From positions 3,169,898 to 3,233,897 of the forward strand of contig CP012156.1 of assembly GCA_001602435.1 (NCBI GenBank): 64,000 bases of DNA, written 5' to 3'. The position numbers and the translations under genes are program-made. The notes beneath the pieces are model-generated. The model did no database searches and was not told the origin of the DNA. It was given only the letters and a program-made list of their open reading frames with translations. Positions 30,683-39,545 of this stretch are shown one piece after another; the stretch's first letter is position 1, and every line of letters starts with the position of its first letter. This stretch comes from Hyphomonadaceae bacterium UKL13-1. Its GTDB lineage: Bacteria; Pseudomonadota; Alphaproteobacteria; Caulobacterales; Aquidulcibacteraceae.

Positions 30683-31343
30683 TAGAAGCTCCAATCGGCT
30701 TTTTCGCCGAGTTTTTGGTAGGGGAGGGAATTTGAATGGGGGTCGAAGCCGGATTGAGATAGCGCAACACTAAGTTCTTCAGGGCTTGGGCGGCTTCTTC
30801 GGCGGTAAAGTCGTTCATAAAGGTCATGCGCAAGCCAAGGCCGTCGGCCGCGGCCATCAAAACGGCGGAGGCCTCTGCAGGATCTAGGGTCGGTTCGACA
30901 TGGCCCAGCTCTTGTCCGGCGCGCAACAAAGCGGTGATTTCTGTGCGAATCTTGCTCTCGGCTTCGCGCGCAACAGCGGCGAACTTGGGATTGCGCACGG
31001 CTTCAGCCATCAGCTCCGCCGCGAAGGCCGCACGATTGGGTTCAGCATAAGCTTCGGTGAACTTTTCACACAGCTCAGACAAGGCAACGAGGAAGTTGTC
31101 GGAAGCCCGCACTTCGTCAAAGGCCAAGGTAGCTGTGCGACGTTCATCGTCGGCCATAGCCGCGATGATCGCCTCCTTAGAGGGGAAGTAGCGATAGAGA
31201 CCGCCTGGGCTGATACTGGCCTCGGTGCAAATCTGATCCATCGAAGTCGCATGAAATCCGCGCCGCTCAAAGCATGCTTGAGCTGCATCCAAGATCTCCC
31301 GACGTCTAATCTCAGCTTTCAACGGGTTGACGGTGCGCGACAT
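30672..31343 (-). CDS. TetR/AcrR-family repressor of the efflux operon
   Basis: A 223-residue regulator with an N-terminal TetR helix-turn-helix (about residues 8-60: REILDAAQACFERRG, then SISPGGLYRYFPSKEAI) and a helical ligand-binding domain. It is the first gene of the operon it probably controls, overlaps the adaptor gene, and faces the outer-membrane factor gene. A 16-bp palindrome 16 bp upstream of its start is the likely operator, so it probably represses both its own operon and the divergent gene. The inducer is unknown. Confidence 0.92.
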   Translation of the reverse strand: MSRTVNPLKAEIRRREILDAAQACFERRGFHATSMDQICTEASISPGGLYRYFPSKEAIIAAMADDERRTATLAFDEVRASDNFLVALSELCEKFTEAYAEPNRAAFAAELMAEAVRNPKFAAVAREAESKIRTEITALLRAGQELGHVEPTLDPAEASAVLMAAADGLGLRMTFMNDFTAEEAAQALKNLVLRYLNPASTPIQIPSPTKNSAKKPIGASNDA

Positions 31344-31359
31344 AAGTCCTATTCCGATA

Positions 31360-31375
31360 GCGAACGTTCGTTCGC
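31360..31375. promoter_or_regulatory. Palindromic operator for the TetR regulator
   Basis: GCGAACG-TT-CGTTCGC is a perfect inverted repeat with an internal GAACGTTC palindrome. It is centred in the 96-bp gap between the divergent tetR and outer-membrane factor genes. Size, symmetry and location fit a TetR-family operator. Confidence 0.75.
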
Positions 31376-31439
31376 ATTATGCGGCCTTGCTCCCGAGGTC
31401 AAGCGGTCGAGCGAAAAAACATCATTATGTGGAGACAGC

Positions 31440-32924
31440 ATGTCTACGTCGGCACTTGAGTTTCGGATGTCAGCCAACAAGAAGAATTTCCTCAGGCTTG
31501 GCCTAAGCGGTAGTCTGGCGGTCCTGATTTTATTGGGTGGTTGCGCCACTGGCGGATCAGTCGGGTTTCCAGGCATGGGCGCGCCCAAGGTCAAAAACCC
31601 GGTTAGCACGCTGCCGGATGCTTTCCGCGACATGCCCCCTGCGCCAGCGGGCGAAAGTGCCGCTTGGTGGTCGCAGTTTGCAGACCCCGTATTGGACAAG
31701 CTGGTGCGCGAGGCGCTGAGCGAGGGCATCTCCGTCCAACTGGCCAATCAACGCTTAATCGAAGCGCGCAATAATGGCCGCGCCACGATTGCAGGCTTTG
31801 CCCCTCGCCTCACGGCAATTGGCTCTGCCGACACAGATTATGCGATTGGCGATACCAAGCTGACTTCGGCTACCGGTACAGCCGTCGAGCAGCAAACCAC
31901 CGGAACAGGTGTCTTGCGCGCCACGTGGGAAGTGCCCTTGTTCGGCCGTTTTGGCTCTGCCGTTTCTGGCGCAAGGGCGAATGAGGCTGGGGCGCGGGCG
32001 TCGCTGGAAGCTGCCAAAATCGCGATTATTGCTGATCTCGCCGCCGCCTATATTGATCTGCGTAATGCCCAACAAAGCTTGGCTTATCTGCAGGAAGATT
32101 TGGCACGGGCCGACTCCTTGGCTGCGATTGCAGATTCCCGTGAATCCGCTGGCCTGATTTCATTGGCAGACAAAGGTCTATCCCAAGGCCAAGCAGCGCA
32201 AATTCGTCAACGCGTGCCCGATGCTGAATTGCGGGTTCGCGGCGCCTTGGACCGGATCGCGATCCTGCGCGGTGTCGTGCCAGGTTCACTTGATCAGACT
32301 TTGGCCCCGGTGAAGGATTTTACGTTCCGCTCAGAAGCGCCCATGGTTGATGCCGTTCCTGCCAATTTCGTCCGTCGTCGTTTGGATGTGGCGCGCGCTG
32401 AACAAGATGCGGTGCTGCAAGCGGCAGGCGTGGGCATTGCGCGCGCAGATCTTTACCCAAGCCTCTCGATCGTTGGGACCATCACCAGCCTCTCGTCCCT
32501 GGCAGGCAACCCACTTGCCCAAACCATCCAGCGCGGCAACGCAACCCCCGCCATTTCAATCCCGCTGTTTGACTTCGGGCAGAGACGCGCCAGCGTCAAA
32601 ACGGCCGACGCACGTTTCCAGCAAGCGCTGTTAGCCTATCGCTCGACCACGCTGAACGCGATTGCGGAAGGCCAGAATGCGCTGTCCGCCTATGGGCAAG
32701 CCCAAGCTCGGGCCAAAGCTGGCGTGGATGGGGAGCGCGCGGCGCAAGTGCGATTTGACGCGACGCAGGCTAGCTTCAACGTAGGACTTGCCTCGTTCAA
32801 GGACCGTCTCGAAGCTGAAAGCGCATTGGCCAGTGCCCGTCAGGCCCGTTTGGCCAATCAGGCACAGCTGAGTGATGCGGCGATTGGCCTTTATCGGACG
32901 TTTGCGGGTTCCCCCGGGATTTAG
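31440..32924 (+). CDS. NodT-family outer-membrane efflux lipoprotein
   Basis: Outer-membrane channel (TolC-like) of the tripartite pump. The 494-residue protein starts at ATG 31440, with GGAG 5 nt upstream. It has a lipoprotein signal with lipobox LGGC around residue 35, followed by the two repeated helical OEP domains typical of NodT/OprM (for example SAAWWSQFADPVLDKLVREAL in the first half and PLFDFGQRRASVKTADARF in the second). It is transcribed divergently from tetR-adaptor-permease, so the locus encodes all three components. It is convergent with the ArgE-type gene. Confidence 0.93.
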   Translation: MSTSALEFRMSANKKNFLRLGLSGSLAVLILLGGCATGGSVGFPGMGAPKVKNPVSTLPDAFRDMPPAPAGESAAWWSQFADPVLDKLVREALSEGISVQLANQRLIEARNNGRATIAGFAPRLTAIGSADTDYAIGDTKLTSATGTAVEQQTTGTGVLRATWEVPLFGRFGSAVSGARANEAGARASLEAAKIAIIADLAAAYIDLRNAQQSLAYLQEDLARADSLAAIADSRESAGLISLADKGLSQGQAAQIRQRVPDAELRVRGALDRIAILRGVVPGSLDQTLAPVKDFTFRSEAPMVDAVPANFVRRRLDVARAEQDAVLQAAGVGIARADLYPSLSIVGTITSLSSLAGNPLAQTIQRGNATPAISIPLFDFGQRRASVKTADARFQQALLAYRSTTLNAIAEGQNALSAYGQAQARAKAGVDGERAAQVRFDATQASFNVGLASFKDRLEAESALASARQARLANQAQLSDAAIGLYRTFAGSPGI

Positions 32925-32932
32925 TTTGTCTA

Positions 32933-34102
32933 TCAGGCGGACAGGCGCTTCACCAATCGCTCCATGAACGCACACCCAGCTGCCAGTTGGGCAATCTCGA
33001 TGAATTCATCGGGTTGGTGGGCTTGCAGGATGGAGCCCGGCCCGCAAATGACAGTCGATAGCCCACCGCCTTGGAAAATGCCGCCTTCGGTCGCATAGGC
33101 CACGGCGCGGGTCGTGTTATCGCCAGTCAATGCCCGCGCCAAAGCCTCTGCGGCACCGTCGGTCTCGGGTGCCATCGCCGGTGAGAGCGAGCGGCGCATC
33201 ATGCTGGCCCCGCCTTCTGGGGCCCGCGCCTTAATCCTTGCATCGACCTCTGCCACCCAAGCAGCCACTTTGGCTTCATGCACATGGGGATCGTCACCGA
33301 CCTCAAACCGCATGTCCCACGTGATGCTGCACGATTGGGCGAGAATGTTGGAAGCTGTACCACCTTCGATCAAGCCGATGGTAAGCGACGTGCCCGGCGG
33401 CTCAAATGGACTGTTGGCTGGCGCATTTGCGCGGACTTCTTCGGACAAAGCGCGGAGATTCGCCAAGAGCGGCACCGCCTCCATAATGGCGGAGACGCCT
33501 TGTTGCACTTGGCTGGAATGCGCTGCCCGCCCCGTAATCTCGATCTGGAAAGTCGACAGGCCTTTTTGCCCGGAAACCACGCCCATATCACTTGGCTCGC
33601 CAATGATAACAGCCTCTGGCTTAGCATAATGCTGATTGAGCACCTCGACGAGCGACGGCGCGCCCAGACAGCCAATCTCCTCGTCATAGGATAGCGCAAT
33701 ATGAATTGGTGCAGTCAGGTTTGCCTGTGCCATCGCTGGAGCCAAAGCCAGCGCACAGGCTGCAAATCCCTTCATGTCGCAGGTTCCACGACCATAGAGT
33801 CGGCCATCCAGTTCCGTCAAAGTCCACGGATCGGTCGCCCATTCCTGCCCATCAACGGGGACGACATCGGTATGGCCTGACAAAACAACCCCACCGGGTG
33901 CATTGAGCGGTCCAAAACTGATGATCAAATTGGTCTTGGTACCATCGGCGTTGGGGATGCGTCGCAAATGGGGCTTCAATGGCGCGACATAGGCCTCAAC
34001 CCATTCAATTAACTCTAAATTTGAGTTGCGCGACGTGGTGTCAAATCCCACCAGTCTTGTCAAAATCTCGATGGTGTCAGTCAGGTTCTGGGTACGGGTC
34101 AT
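32933..34102 (-). CDS. argE: Acetylornithine deacetylase (M20 family, ArgE-type)
   Basis: Predicted zinc-dependent deacetylase of N-acetylornithine in arginine synthesis. The ATG at 34102 gives 389 residues; a GTG three codons earlier is possible. Metal-binding motifs are intact: GHTDVVPVD, GRGTCDMKG with the bridging Asp, and the catalytic Glu pair in SYDEEIGCLG; a later dimerisation domain contains GRAAHSSQVQQG. Many alphaproteobacteria use ArgJ instead, and M20 paralogues include succinyl-diaminopimelate desuccinylase, so the exact substrate is less sure than the family. The gene is divergent from metK. Confidence 0.85.
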   Translation of the reverse strand: MTRTQNLTDTIEILTRLVGFDTTSRNSNLELIEWVEAYVAPLKPHLRRIPNADGTKTNLIISFGPLNAPGGVVLSGHTDVVPVDGQEWATDPWTLTELDGRLYGRGTCDMKGFAACALALAPAMAQANLTAPIHIALSYDEEIGCLGAPSLVEVLNQHYAKPEAVIIGEPSDMGVVSGQKGLSTFQIEITGRAAHSSQVQQGVSAIMEAVPLLANLRALSEEVRANAPANSPFEPPGTSLTIGLIEGGTASNILAQSCSITWDMRFEVGDDPHVHEAKVAAWVAEVDARIKARAPEGGASMMRRSLSPAMAPETDGAAEALARALTGDNTTRAVAYATEGGIFQGGGLSTVICGPGSILQAHQPDEFIEIAQLAAGCAFMERLVKRLSA

Positions 34103-34159
34103 GTGAAACACTCTGCCATGGCCGCAGCGTTTAGGCCAATTCTTTCGTTGGTTAAGTTG

Positions 34160-34195
34160 ATTTCAAGATATAAACATGTATTTATATCCTGAAAT
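34160..34195. promoter_or_regulatory. AT-rich palindrome upstream of metK
   Basis: GATATAAA (34167-34174) and TTTATATC (34181-34188) form a perfect 8-bp inverted repeat around CATGTA. Beyond one mismatched position, ATTTCA (34160-34165) and TGAAAT (34190-34195) extend it by 6 bp. It ends 8 nt before the metK Shine-Dalgarno. It may be an operator for an ArsR-family methionine-cycle regulator (SahR/SamR-like sites are AT-rich palindromes of this kind, from memory) or a hairpin in the metK leader. It does not fit the SAM-II or SAM/SAH riboswitch patterns I know. Confidence 0.6.
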
Positions 34196-34214
34196 TTCAT
34201 CCCGGAGTAGACCA

Positions 34215-35411
34215 TTGGCCCGAGCGTCATATCTTTTCACATCTGAAAGCGTTTCTGAAGGACATCCAGACAAAGTCTGTGACCGGATTTCAGACGAAGT
34301 TGTTGACCTGTATTTCCGCCACACCATCGCTGAAGGGTTGGACCCTTGGGCCCTGCGCTGCGCAGCTGAAACCTTGGCCACGACCAACCGCGTTGTCATC
34401 GCCGGTGAATTCCGTGGCACCGACACCGTCACTGAAGACTTGATCGCGCATACCGCGCGCATGGCCATCAAAGACATTGGCTACGCTCAAGATGGCTTCC
34501 ATTGGCAATATGCTGATATTGAAGTGCTGTTGCATGGCCAGTCTGAACATATTGCCATGGGCGTGGACGCCAGCGGCAATAAGGAAGAAGGCGCGGGCGA
34601 TCAGGGTATCATGTTCGGCTATGCCACGAATGAAACCCCAGAACTGATGCCAGCCCCAATTCAATTCAGCCACAAAATCCTGAAAGATCTGGCTGATGCC
34701 CGCAAAAGCGGTGTGCTGGCCATGTTGGGCCCAGATGCAAAGAGCCAAGTCACGGCGCGCTATGAAAATGGCAAACCCGTTGCAGCAACTTCAATCGTTT
34801 TGTCGACCCAGCACCTCGACGAGAGCCTGACCAGCGAAGACATTCGCGCGATTGTCGAGCCCTACATCCGTAATGCTTTGGGCGACATCCTGCCAATCGA
34901 CCGGGATTGCGTGTGGCACATCAACCCAACCGGCAAGTTTGTTGTTGGCGGTCCTGATGGCGATTGCGGTCTCACCGGTCGCAAGATCATCGTCGATACC
35001 TATGGCGGCGCAGCCCCCCATGGTGGTGGTGCATTCTCTGGCAAAGATCCCACAAAAGTGGACCGCTCTGCCGCTTATGCCGCGCGCTATTTGGCGAAAA
35101 ACATCGTCGCGGCCGGTCTGGCAGATCGCTGCACCCTGCAGCTGTCCTACGCCATCGGCGTTGCAGAACCTTTGTCCATCTATGCAAACTGCGATGGGAC
35201 TGAGCGTTGCGATCTCGACAAGCTGGAAGCCCGTTTGCCACAGCTGATGAAGTTGACCCCACGCGGCATTCGCGGCCACTTGGACCTGAACAAGCCCATC
35301 TATGCCCGCACGGCAGCTTATGGCCATTTTGGTCGCGCACCTGATGCCGATGGCGGCTTCTCGTGGGAGAAGACCGATTTGATCGATGGCTTGAAAGACT
35401 TGCTGGGTTAA
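34215..35411 (+). CDS. metK: S-adenosylmethionine synthetase
   Basis: Makes S-adenosylmethionine from methionine and ATP. I start it at TTG 34215 (398 residues), with GGAG 7 nt upstream; the family begins close to [19 protein letters not shown], so the ATG 13 codons upstream, inside the palindrome, is unlikely. Signature motifs are intact: [26 protein letters not shown] and [20 protein letters not shown] rare start codon plus a palindrome close to the ribosome site suggests expression is tuned. A strong terminator follows. Confidence 0.95.
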   Translation: MARASYLFTSESVSEGHPDKVCDRISDEVVDLYFRHTIAEGLDPWALRCAAETLATTNRVVIAGEFRGTDTVTEDLIAHTARMAIKDIGYAQDGFHWQYADIEVLLHGQSEHIAMGVDASGNKEEGAGDQGIMFGYATNETPELMPAPIQFSHKILKDLADARKSGVLAMLGPDAKSQVTARYENGKPVAATSIVLSTQHLDESLTSEDIRAIVEPYIRNALGDILPIDRDCVWHINPTGKFVVGGPDGDCGLTGRKIIVDTYGGAAPHGGGAFSGKDPTKVDRSAAYAARYLAKNIVAAGLADRCTLQLSYAIGVAEPLSIYANCDGTERCDLDKLEARLPQLMKLTPRGIRGHLDLNKPIYARTAAYGHFGRAPDADGGFSWEKTDLIDGLKDLLG

Positions 35412-35430
35412 GCCACCAGACAGAAACAGA

Positions 35431-35463
35431 AAAAGGCTGTCGGGTCCAACCCGACAGCCTTTT
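35431..35463. terminator. Bidirectional Rho-independent terminator
   Basis: A perfect 14-bp stem (35431-35444 with 35450-35463), including A4 and T4 ends, around a 5-nt loop and followed by more T residues. It is placed between the convergent metK and phaB genes. Confidence 0.92.
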
Positions 35464-35483
35464 TTTATGGTCGCTCTCGCGCT

Positions 35484-36206
35484 TTAGCCCGCGATATATT
35501 GGGCGCCATTGATGGTGAGCGTTGAGCCATTGATGAAGCCAGGATCTTCCACCAAGAACACAACCGCGCGTGCAATTTCTTCGCTTTCGCCCAAACGTCC
35601 GCAAGGAATGCCAGCCTTTACCTTCGCCAATGCGTCTGGATGCATAGCCGAGACCATCTCAGTGGCAATATAGCCCGGCGCGACGCAATTGACGGTGACG
35701 CCTTTGGCGGCACCTTCTTGCGCCAGCGCTTTGGTAAAGCCGATCACCCCGGCCTTGGCCGCGGAATAATTGACTTGGCCAACCTGGCCCTTTTGGCCAT
35801 TGATCGACGAGATATTGATGATGCGCCCGTAACCACGCTCACGCATGCCATTGATCACAGGACGGGTGCAGTTGAACAAGCTGTCGAGGTCGACATTGAT
35901 CACACCACGCCATTGCTCTGGCGACATTTTGTGGAAGAAGCCGTCTTTGGTGATTCCGGCATTGTTGACGAGCACGTCTATCGGACCAAGGTCAGCTTCA
36001 ATTTTGGCCATGGCCGCAGCGCAGGCTTCATAATCCCCGACATCGAATTTATAGGTTGCGATACCTGTTTCCGCGGAAAATGCTGCGGCGGCTTCATCAT
36101 TGCCGCCATAATTGGCCGCAACTTTAAAGCCAGCATCGCGCAAAGCGATCGAAATAGCCGCGCCAATACCGCGTGACCCACCTGTAACAACTGCAACTTT
36201 AGTCAT
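35484..36206 (-). CDS. phaB: Acetoacetyl-CoA reductase
   Basis: NADPH-dependent short-chain dehydrogenase that forms (R)-3-hydroxybutyryl-CoA for polyhydroxybutyrate. The ATG at 36206 (AGGA 5 nt upstream) gives 240 residues. The cofactor motif is GGSRGIGAA; the catalytic set is the Ser in SSINGQKGQVGQ, Tyr in NYSAAKAG and the following Lys; VNNAGITKDG is typical of PhaB. FabG is the main alternative, but GQVNYSAAKAGVIGFTKALA and QKGQVGQ favour PhaB. No other pha gene is adjacent. Confidence 0.88.
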   Translation of the reverse strand: MTKVAVVTGGSRGIGAAISIALRDAGFKVAANYGGNDEAAAAFSAETGIATYKFDVGDYEACAAAMAKIEADLGPIDVLVNNAGITKDGFFHKMSPEQWRGVINVDLDSLFNCTRPVINGMRERGYGRIINISSINGQKGQVGQVNYSAAKAGVIGFTKALAQEGAAKGVTVNCVAPGYIATEMVSAMHPDALAKVKAGIPCGRLGESEEIARAVVFLVEDPGFINGSTLTINGAQYIAG

Positions 36207-36346
36207 GTTTTTCCTCACCACCCTGATGTGTTTGTTTTATCGGCACCCTAACCAAACTCAGTCTGCTTGGAAGTTGTTTTTATGTCGCACTGCAGTCTAA
36301 TGTGATTGGCCACCACCTTTCGGATTTTTGTGAGAAAGTAGAGCCC

Positions 36347-38047
36347 ATGTCGAAGATTTCCCGTCGTGAAACCTTAGGGGGCCTAAGCCTCGGACTGACC
36401 GGGGCGATGATGTTGCCGGACGCGGGGCTCGCCAAAGGGCGCCGTGCGCTGAAGGCCGGTGCTGTGGCAACCGCCGATACCCCCTCCGCAGAGATTGGCG
36501 CGCAAATCCTCGAAGCCGGCGGCAATGCGGTCGATGCGGCGGTCGCCATCGGATTTGCGCTCGCCGTAAGCTATCCAGAAGCGGGCAATATTGGCGGTGG
36601 CGGCTTCATGACCCTTGTCATGCAGGGCAAGCCCTATTTCCTCGACTATCGCGAGACTGCGCCGGGCAAAGCCAAGGCCGATATGTATTTGAACGCGCAG
36701 GGCGATGTGCGCTCAGGCACCACCGTTATTGGCAATTTGGCTGCGGGAACCCCCGGCACCGTTGCAGGCCTGTTTGCGGCCCATCGCCGGTTTGGCAAAT
36801 TACCTTGGGCCAGAGTGGTTGCACCTTCCGTCCGACTGGCGCGCGACGGCTTTGCCCCGCCGGCACAAATGATCCGCATTTATCAAGAAGCCTTTGCGGA
36901 GTTGGGGCGGGATACCAACTTTGGCAGTTACTTTGGATCAATGGCGGAAGGTAAGGCCTTTACCCAGCCAGACCTTGCCAACACGCTGGAGGCGATCGCG
37001 CAGCGGGGGCCTGCTGCCTTTTATCAAGGGCGCGTTGCGACCCAAATCGTGGCGCAAATGAACCGAGGCGTCGAGAAGGGCCTAATCAGCCTATCCGACC
37101 TGGAAGCCTATCGCCCAGTCTGGCGCACCGCACTCACGTCAAAATGGCGGGGCTATGACGTCGTGAGCGCCCCACCGCCCAGCTCTGGCGGGATTGCCTT
37201 GCTACAATTGTTAGGCATGAAGGAAGCGCGGGCCGATTTGTTTGCCGGCGTGGCGCATAATTCGGCTGATTATATTCATTTGCTGGCGGAGTTGGAGAAG
37301 CGCGTCTTTGCCGATCGCGCTGTCTATTTGGGCGATCCAGATTTCGTCCAAGTACCGGTGGCGAAACTGCTGGCTGCTGACTACATCAAGGCGCGGGCGA
37401 AGGGTGCGCAAGCAGAGTTCCCTTCTCCAACCGATCAAATTCAACCAGGCCTCGAAAAGCCGCAGACGACGCATTACTCGGTCGTTGATTCAGACGGAAA
37501 CGCCGTGTCCAACACCTACACGCTCAATGGCTGGTATGGGTCGGGCGTCGTGGTGGAAGGGGCGGGCTTCCTTCTCAATAATGAGATGGATGATTTCTCG
37601 GCAAAACCCGGTGTTGCCAATCAATATGGCGTGGTTGGTGGCGACGCCAATTCGATCCAACCGTTCAAACGCCCGCTGTCATCCATGACGCCAACCATTT
37701 TGATGAAAGACGGCCTGCCCGCCATGGTGCTAGGTTCGCCCGGCGGATCTCGCATCATTACGACCGTATTCCAAGTTCTGCTAAATGCGCTCGACTACAA
37801 GATGCCTTTAAAGGCTGCGGTGGATGCACCGCGTTATCACCATCAGCTTGTGCCCGAGAACACCATCTTCACAGAGCCCTACGCACCGGCAAGCGCGGAT
37901 CTTAAGCAGGAGCTTGAGCGCCGCGGTTACCGGATCGAAGCGCAAAACTACAATGGCGATATCGCGGCCATTCAGGTAGCCAATGGTCAACCCAGAATCG
38001 CCCCAGATCCGCGCGCCCGTGGCGCAGCCCGCATCACGAGAAGCTAA
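36347..38047 (+). CDS. ggt: Gamma-glutamyltransferase, Tat-exported
   Basis: Periplasmic Ntn-hydrolase that cleaves or transfers the gamma-glutamyl group of glutathione. The ATG at 36347 gives 566 residues. The N-terminus has a twin-arginine signal, SRRETLGGLSLGL, so it probably exports folded by Tat. The self-cleavage/nucleophile threonine is in PQTTHYSVVD, dividing the large and small subunits; the oxyanion region LSSMTPTI and MVLGSPGGSRI follow. Length is normal. The Shine-Dalgarno before the chosen ATG is weak; upstream in-frame codons lack the Tat-signal layout. Confidence 0.93.
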   Translation: MSKISRRETLGGLSLGLTGAMMLPDAGLAKGRRALKAGAVATADTPSAEIGAQILEAGGNAVDAAVAIGFALAVSYPEAGNIGGGGFMTLVMQGKPYFLDYRETAPGKAKADMYLNAQGDVRSGTTVIGNLAAGTPGTVAGLFAAHRRFGKLPWARVVAPSVRLARDGFAPPAQMIRIYQEAFAELGRDTNFGSYFGSMAEGKAFTQPDLANTLEAIAQRGPAAFYQGRVATQIVAQMNRGVEKGLISLSDLEAYRPVWRTALTSKWRGYDVVSAPPPSSGGIALLQLLGMKEARADLFAGVAHNSADYIHLLAELEKRVFADRAVYLGDPDFVQVPVAKLLAADYIKARAKGAQAEFPSPTDQIQPGLEKPQTTHYSVVDSDGNAVSNTYTLNGWYGSGVVVEGAGFLLNNEMDDFSAKPGVANQYGVVGGDANSIQPFKRPLSSMTPTILMKDGLPAMVLGSPGGSRIITTVFQVLLNALDYKMPLKAAVDAPRYHHQLVPENTIFTEPYAPASADLKQELERRGYRIEAQNYNGDIAAIQVANGQPRIAPDPRARGAARITRS

Positions 38048-38057
38048 ACCCACTAAC

Positions 38058-38351
38058 CTAGCGGGCGACGCGCCGTTGTAGCTGAAGAACTTCCACGAGT
38101 TCTTTAGCATGATCCATTGCGACAACGATTCCATCGTCGCTCTCAATCTCAAAGAGACGCTTTAACATTCGCGACAATACCATTGCATCGCTGGGGCCCA
38201 GAGGACCCAAGCATTGCAGCGCGGTTCGCATCACGCGCAAGACTGGTTCACTTGGAAGTTGCGGTAAACTGCCATCATTGGCGGTTTGGCGGCAACCAGA
38301 ATTAGAGCGATGGTTATCATTGAGAGTCGTAGCAATCGAAAAGATGGTCAT
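38058..38351 (-). CDS. Small unknown protein, last gene of the GNAT operon
   Basis: A 97-residue protein I do not recognise. The ATG at 38351 has GGAA 6 nt upstream and sits 1 nt after the stop codon of the isochorismatase-like gene, so it is probably translated from the same mRNA. It starts MTIFSIATTLND; residues 35-97 are predicted to be mainly helical and acidic-to-basic (VLRVMRTALQCLGPLGPSD, MLKRLFEIESDDG, AKELVEVLQLQRR). No membrane segment or signal is visible. The gene is convergent with ggt. Confidence 0.6.
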   Translation of the reverse strand: MTIFSIATTLNDNHRSNSGCRQTANDGSLPQLPSEPVLRVMRTALQCLGPLGPSDAMVLSRMLKRLFEIESDDGIVVAMDHAKELVEVLQLQRRVAR

Positions 38352-38352
38352 A

Positions 38353-38922
38353 TCAAGTTCCAGAAACAAATAGACTGAGGCTAGATTGAAGCTGCAAGAG
38401 CTTCGCTGTGCTGGTCATGGTTGCGAATTGGGGGATCAGGCGCATGGCTGCATGAGCAATCGAGAGCGATGGATCATGGGCGTCTGCGGTGGCGTGCGAC
38501 ACGGCATCTGCCACCAATTTAACCGCTACGCCTAAATCTGCTGCGGCGACCGCAGTAGACAGACAGCAGGGCACCAAGGAGCGACCAATCAGAATAATTT
38601 CGTCCGTCCCGCTCATGACCAAGAAGTCACGCAAAGCGGGAGAGGACAAGGCAGAGGGCCCCCGGCATTGAAAGACCGGCTCCTCTGGTTGGGGTCGAAG
38701 ACTTGCAATCGGGTTTGGTGCCCGATCTTGGCGATAAACATGGACGATCTGCCATCCCTGCTTGCGGGCAGTCGCCAGGATCAAGGCACTGTTGTGAATG
38801 CAGGTCCGCCAGGAAGCTGGTTCTTCGGACAAATGTCCGTCAACGACAAGATCGTTGCAGATCAGCAGCGGAGGTGGTTGGTTTTTTTGGCCCGGATACG
38901 CATAACTATGGGAATTCATCAT
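38353..38922 (-). CDS. Isochorismatase-like cysteine hydrolase
   Basis: A 189-residue member of the isochorismatase/nicotinamidase fold. Visible features are the first strand LLICNDLVVDG with the catalytic-type Asp, and SLVPCCLSTAVAAADLG, the position of the nucleophilic cysteine, followed by VKLVADAVSHAT. Members hydrolyse amides or vinyl ethers (nicotinamidase, N-carbamoyl hydrolases, isochorismatase); the substrate here is unknown. The ATG at 38922 overlaps the TAA of the upstream GNAT gene (TAATG), and AAGG lies 8 nt upstream, so expression is coupled. Confidence 0.8.
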   Translation of the reverse strand: MMNSHSYAYPGQKNQPPPLLICNDLVVDGHLSEEPASWRTCIHNSALILATARKQGWQIVHVYRQDRAPNPIASLRPQPEEPVFQCRGPSALSSPALRDFLVMSGTDEIILIGRSLVPCCLSTAVAAADLGVAVKLVADAVSHATADAHDPSLSIAHAAMRLIPQFATMTSTAKLLQLQSSLSLFVSGT

Positions 38923-39545
38923 TAGGCTTGCCTTGCTGTTCGCACTGGAATCAGTCGTTCGTTGGAGCGGTCCAGCACGCCGGGGTGGTCCCATTCGCCT
39001 TCTGGCCGCAACAAAATCATGGGGTCGGTATTCACGTGGATGGCGTCGTCACGTGCCGGGATGAATTTCTCGACTTCAACATATGCATGGTCTGAGAAGG
39101 CGAGGTTGGAGCGGCCGGGTCTTGGGCTCACACCGCAAGCGCGTTGCCAAAGGCCGACGATTGAAGGCTCCACATGGCCTAATGCATGGCCATAGCCCTT
39201 TTTGGCTCCAAGCTCGAAAGATGCATCCAACAAGGCGGCACCAAGGCCCGACTTGCGATAGCGCGGAAGAACAGCAACCCGCTCAACTTTGAAGAAATGC
39301 GCAAACCAGCGTAGCCGGACACACCCAACCGGTTCATTATTCAAACGGGCAATGAGATGGGTTGCGCCCGCAAAGTCATTCCCATCAATTTCCTCATCAT
39401 AAGGGCAGGATTGCTCGTGCATATAAGCGATGGCGCGGAGAGAGATTACTTGCATGATCTCATCGAGGCGATGAGCAACGTGAATCTCCCACTTGGGTCC
39501 GTTGCTAGGCACCAATCGTTCGGCCAAACCAGAAGTCGAGATCAT
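38922..39545 (-). CDS. GNAT-family N-acyltransferase
   Basis: A 207-residue protein with a recognisable GNAT core: HLIARLNNEPVGCVRLRWF, then the acyl-CoA-binding loop VERVAVLPRYRKSGLGAALL, and LGHVEPSIVGLWQRACG as the later strand-helix. An N-terminal 25 residues and a C-terminal 50 residues lie outside the core. The acceptor is unknown. It overlaps the upstream gene by ATGA and the downstream hydrolase gene by 1 nt. Divergence of the operon from a LysR gene suggests regulated small-molecule metabolism rather than ribosomal-protein acetylation. Confidence 0.85.
   Translation of the reverse strand: MISTSGLAERLVPSNGPKWEIHVAHRLDEIMQVISLRAIAYMHEQSCPYDEEIDGNDFAGATHLIARLNNEPVGCVRLRWFAHFFKVERVAVLPRYRKSGLGAALLDASFELGAKKGYGHALGHVEPSIVGLWQRACGVSPRPGRSNLAFSDHAYVEVEKFIPARDDAIHVNTDPMILLRPEGEWDHPGVLDRSNERLIPVRTARQA

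Noticed and set aside
30900..31439. Upstream extension of the outer-membrane factor frame
   Set aside because: It crosses the palindromic operator and is antisense to tetR; ATG 31440 has a good ribosome site and gives a normal lipoprotein signal.
34176..34214. Upstream ATG extension of metK
   Set aside because: It adds 13 residues not typical of MetK, starts inside the palindrome loop and lacks a ribosome site; TTG 34215 has GGAG at 7 nt.
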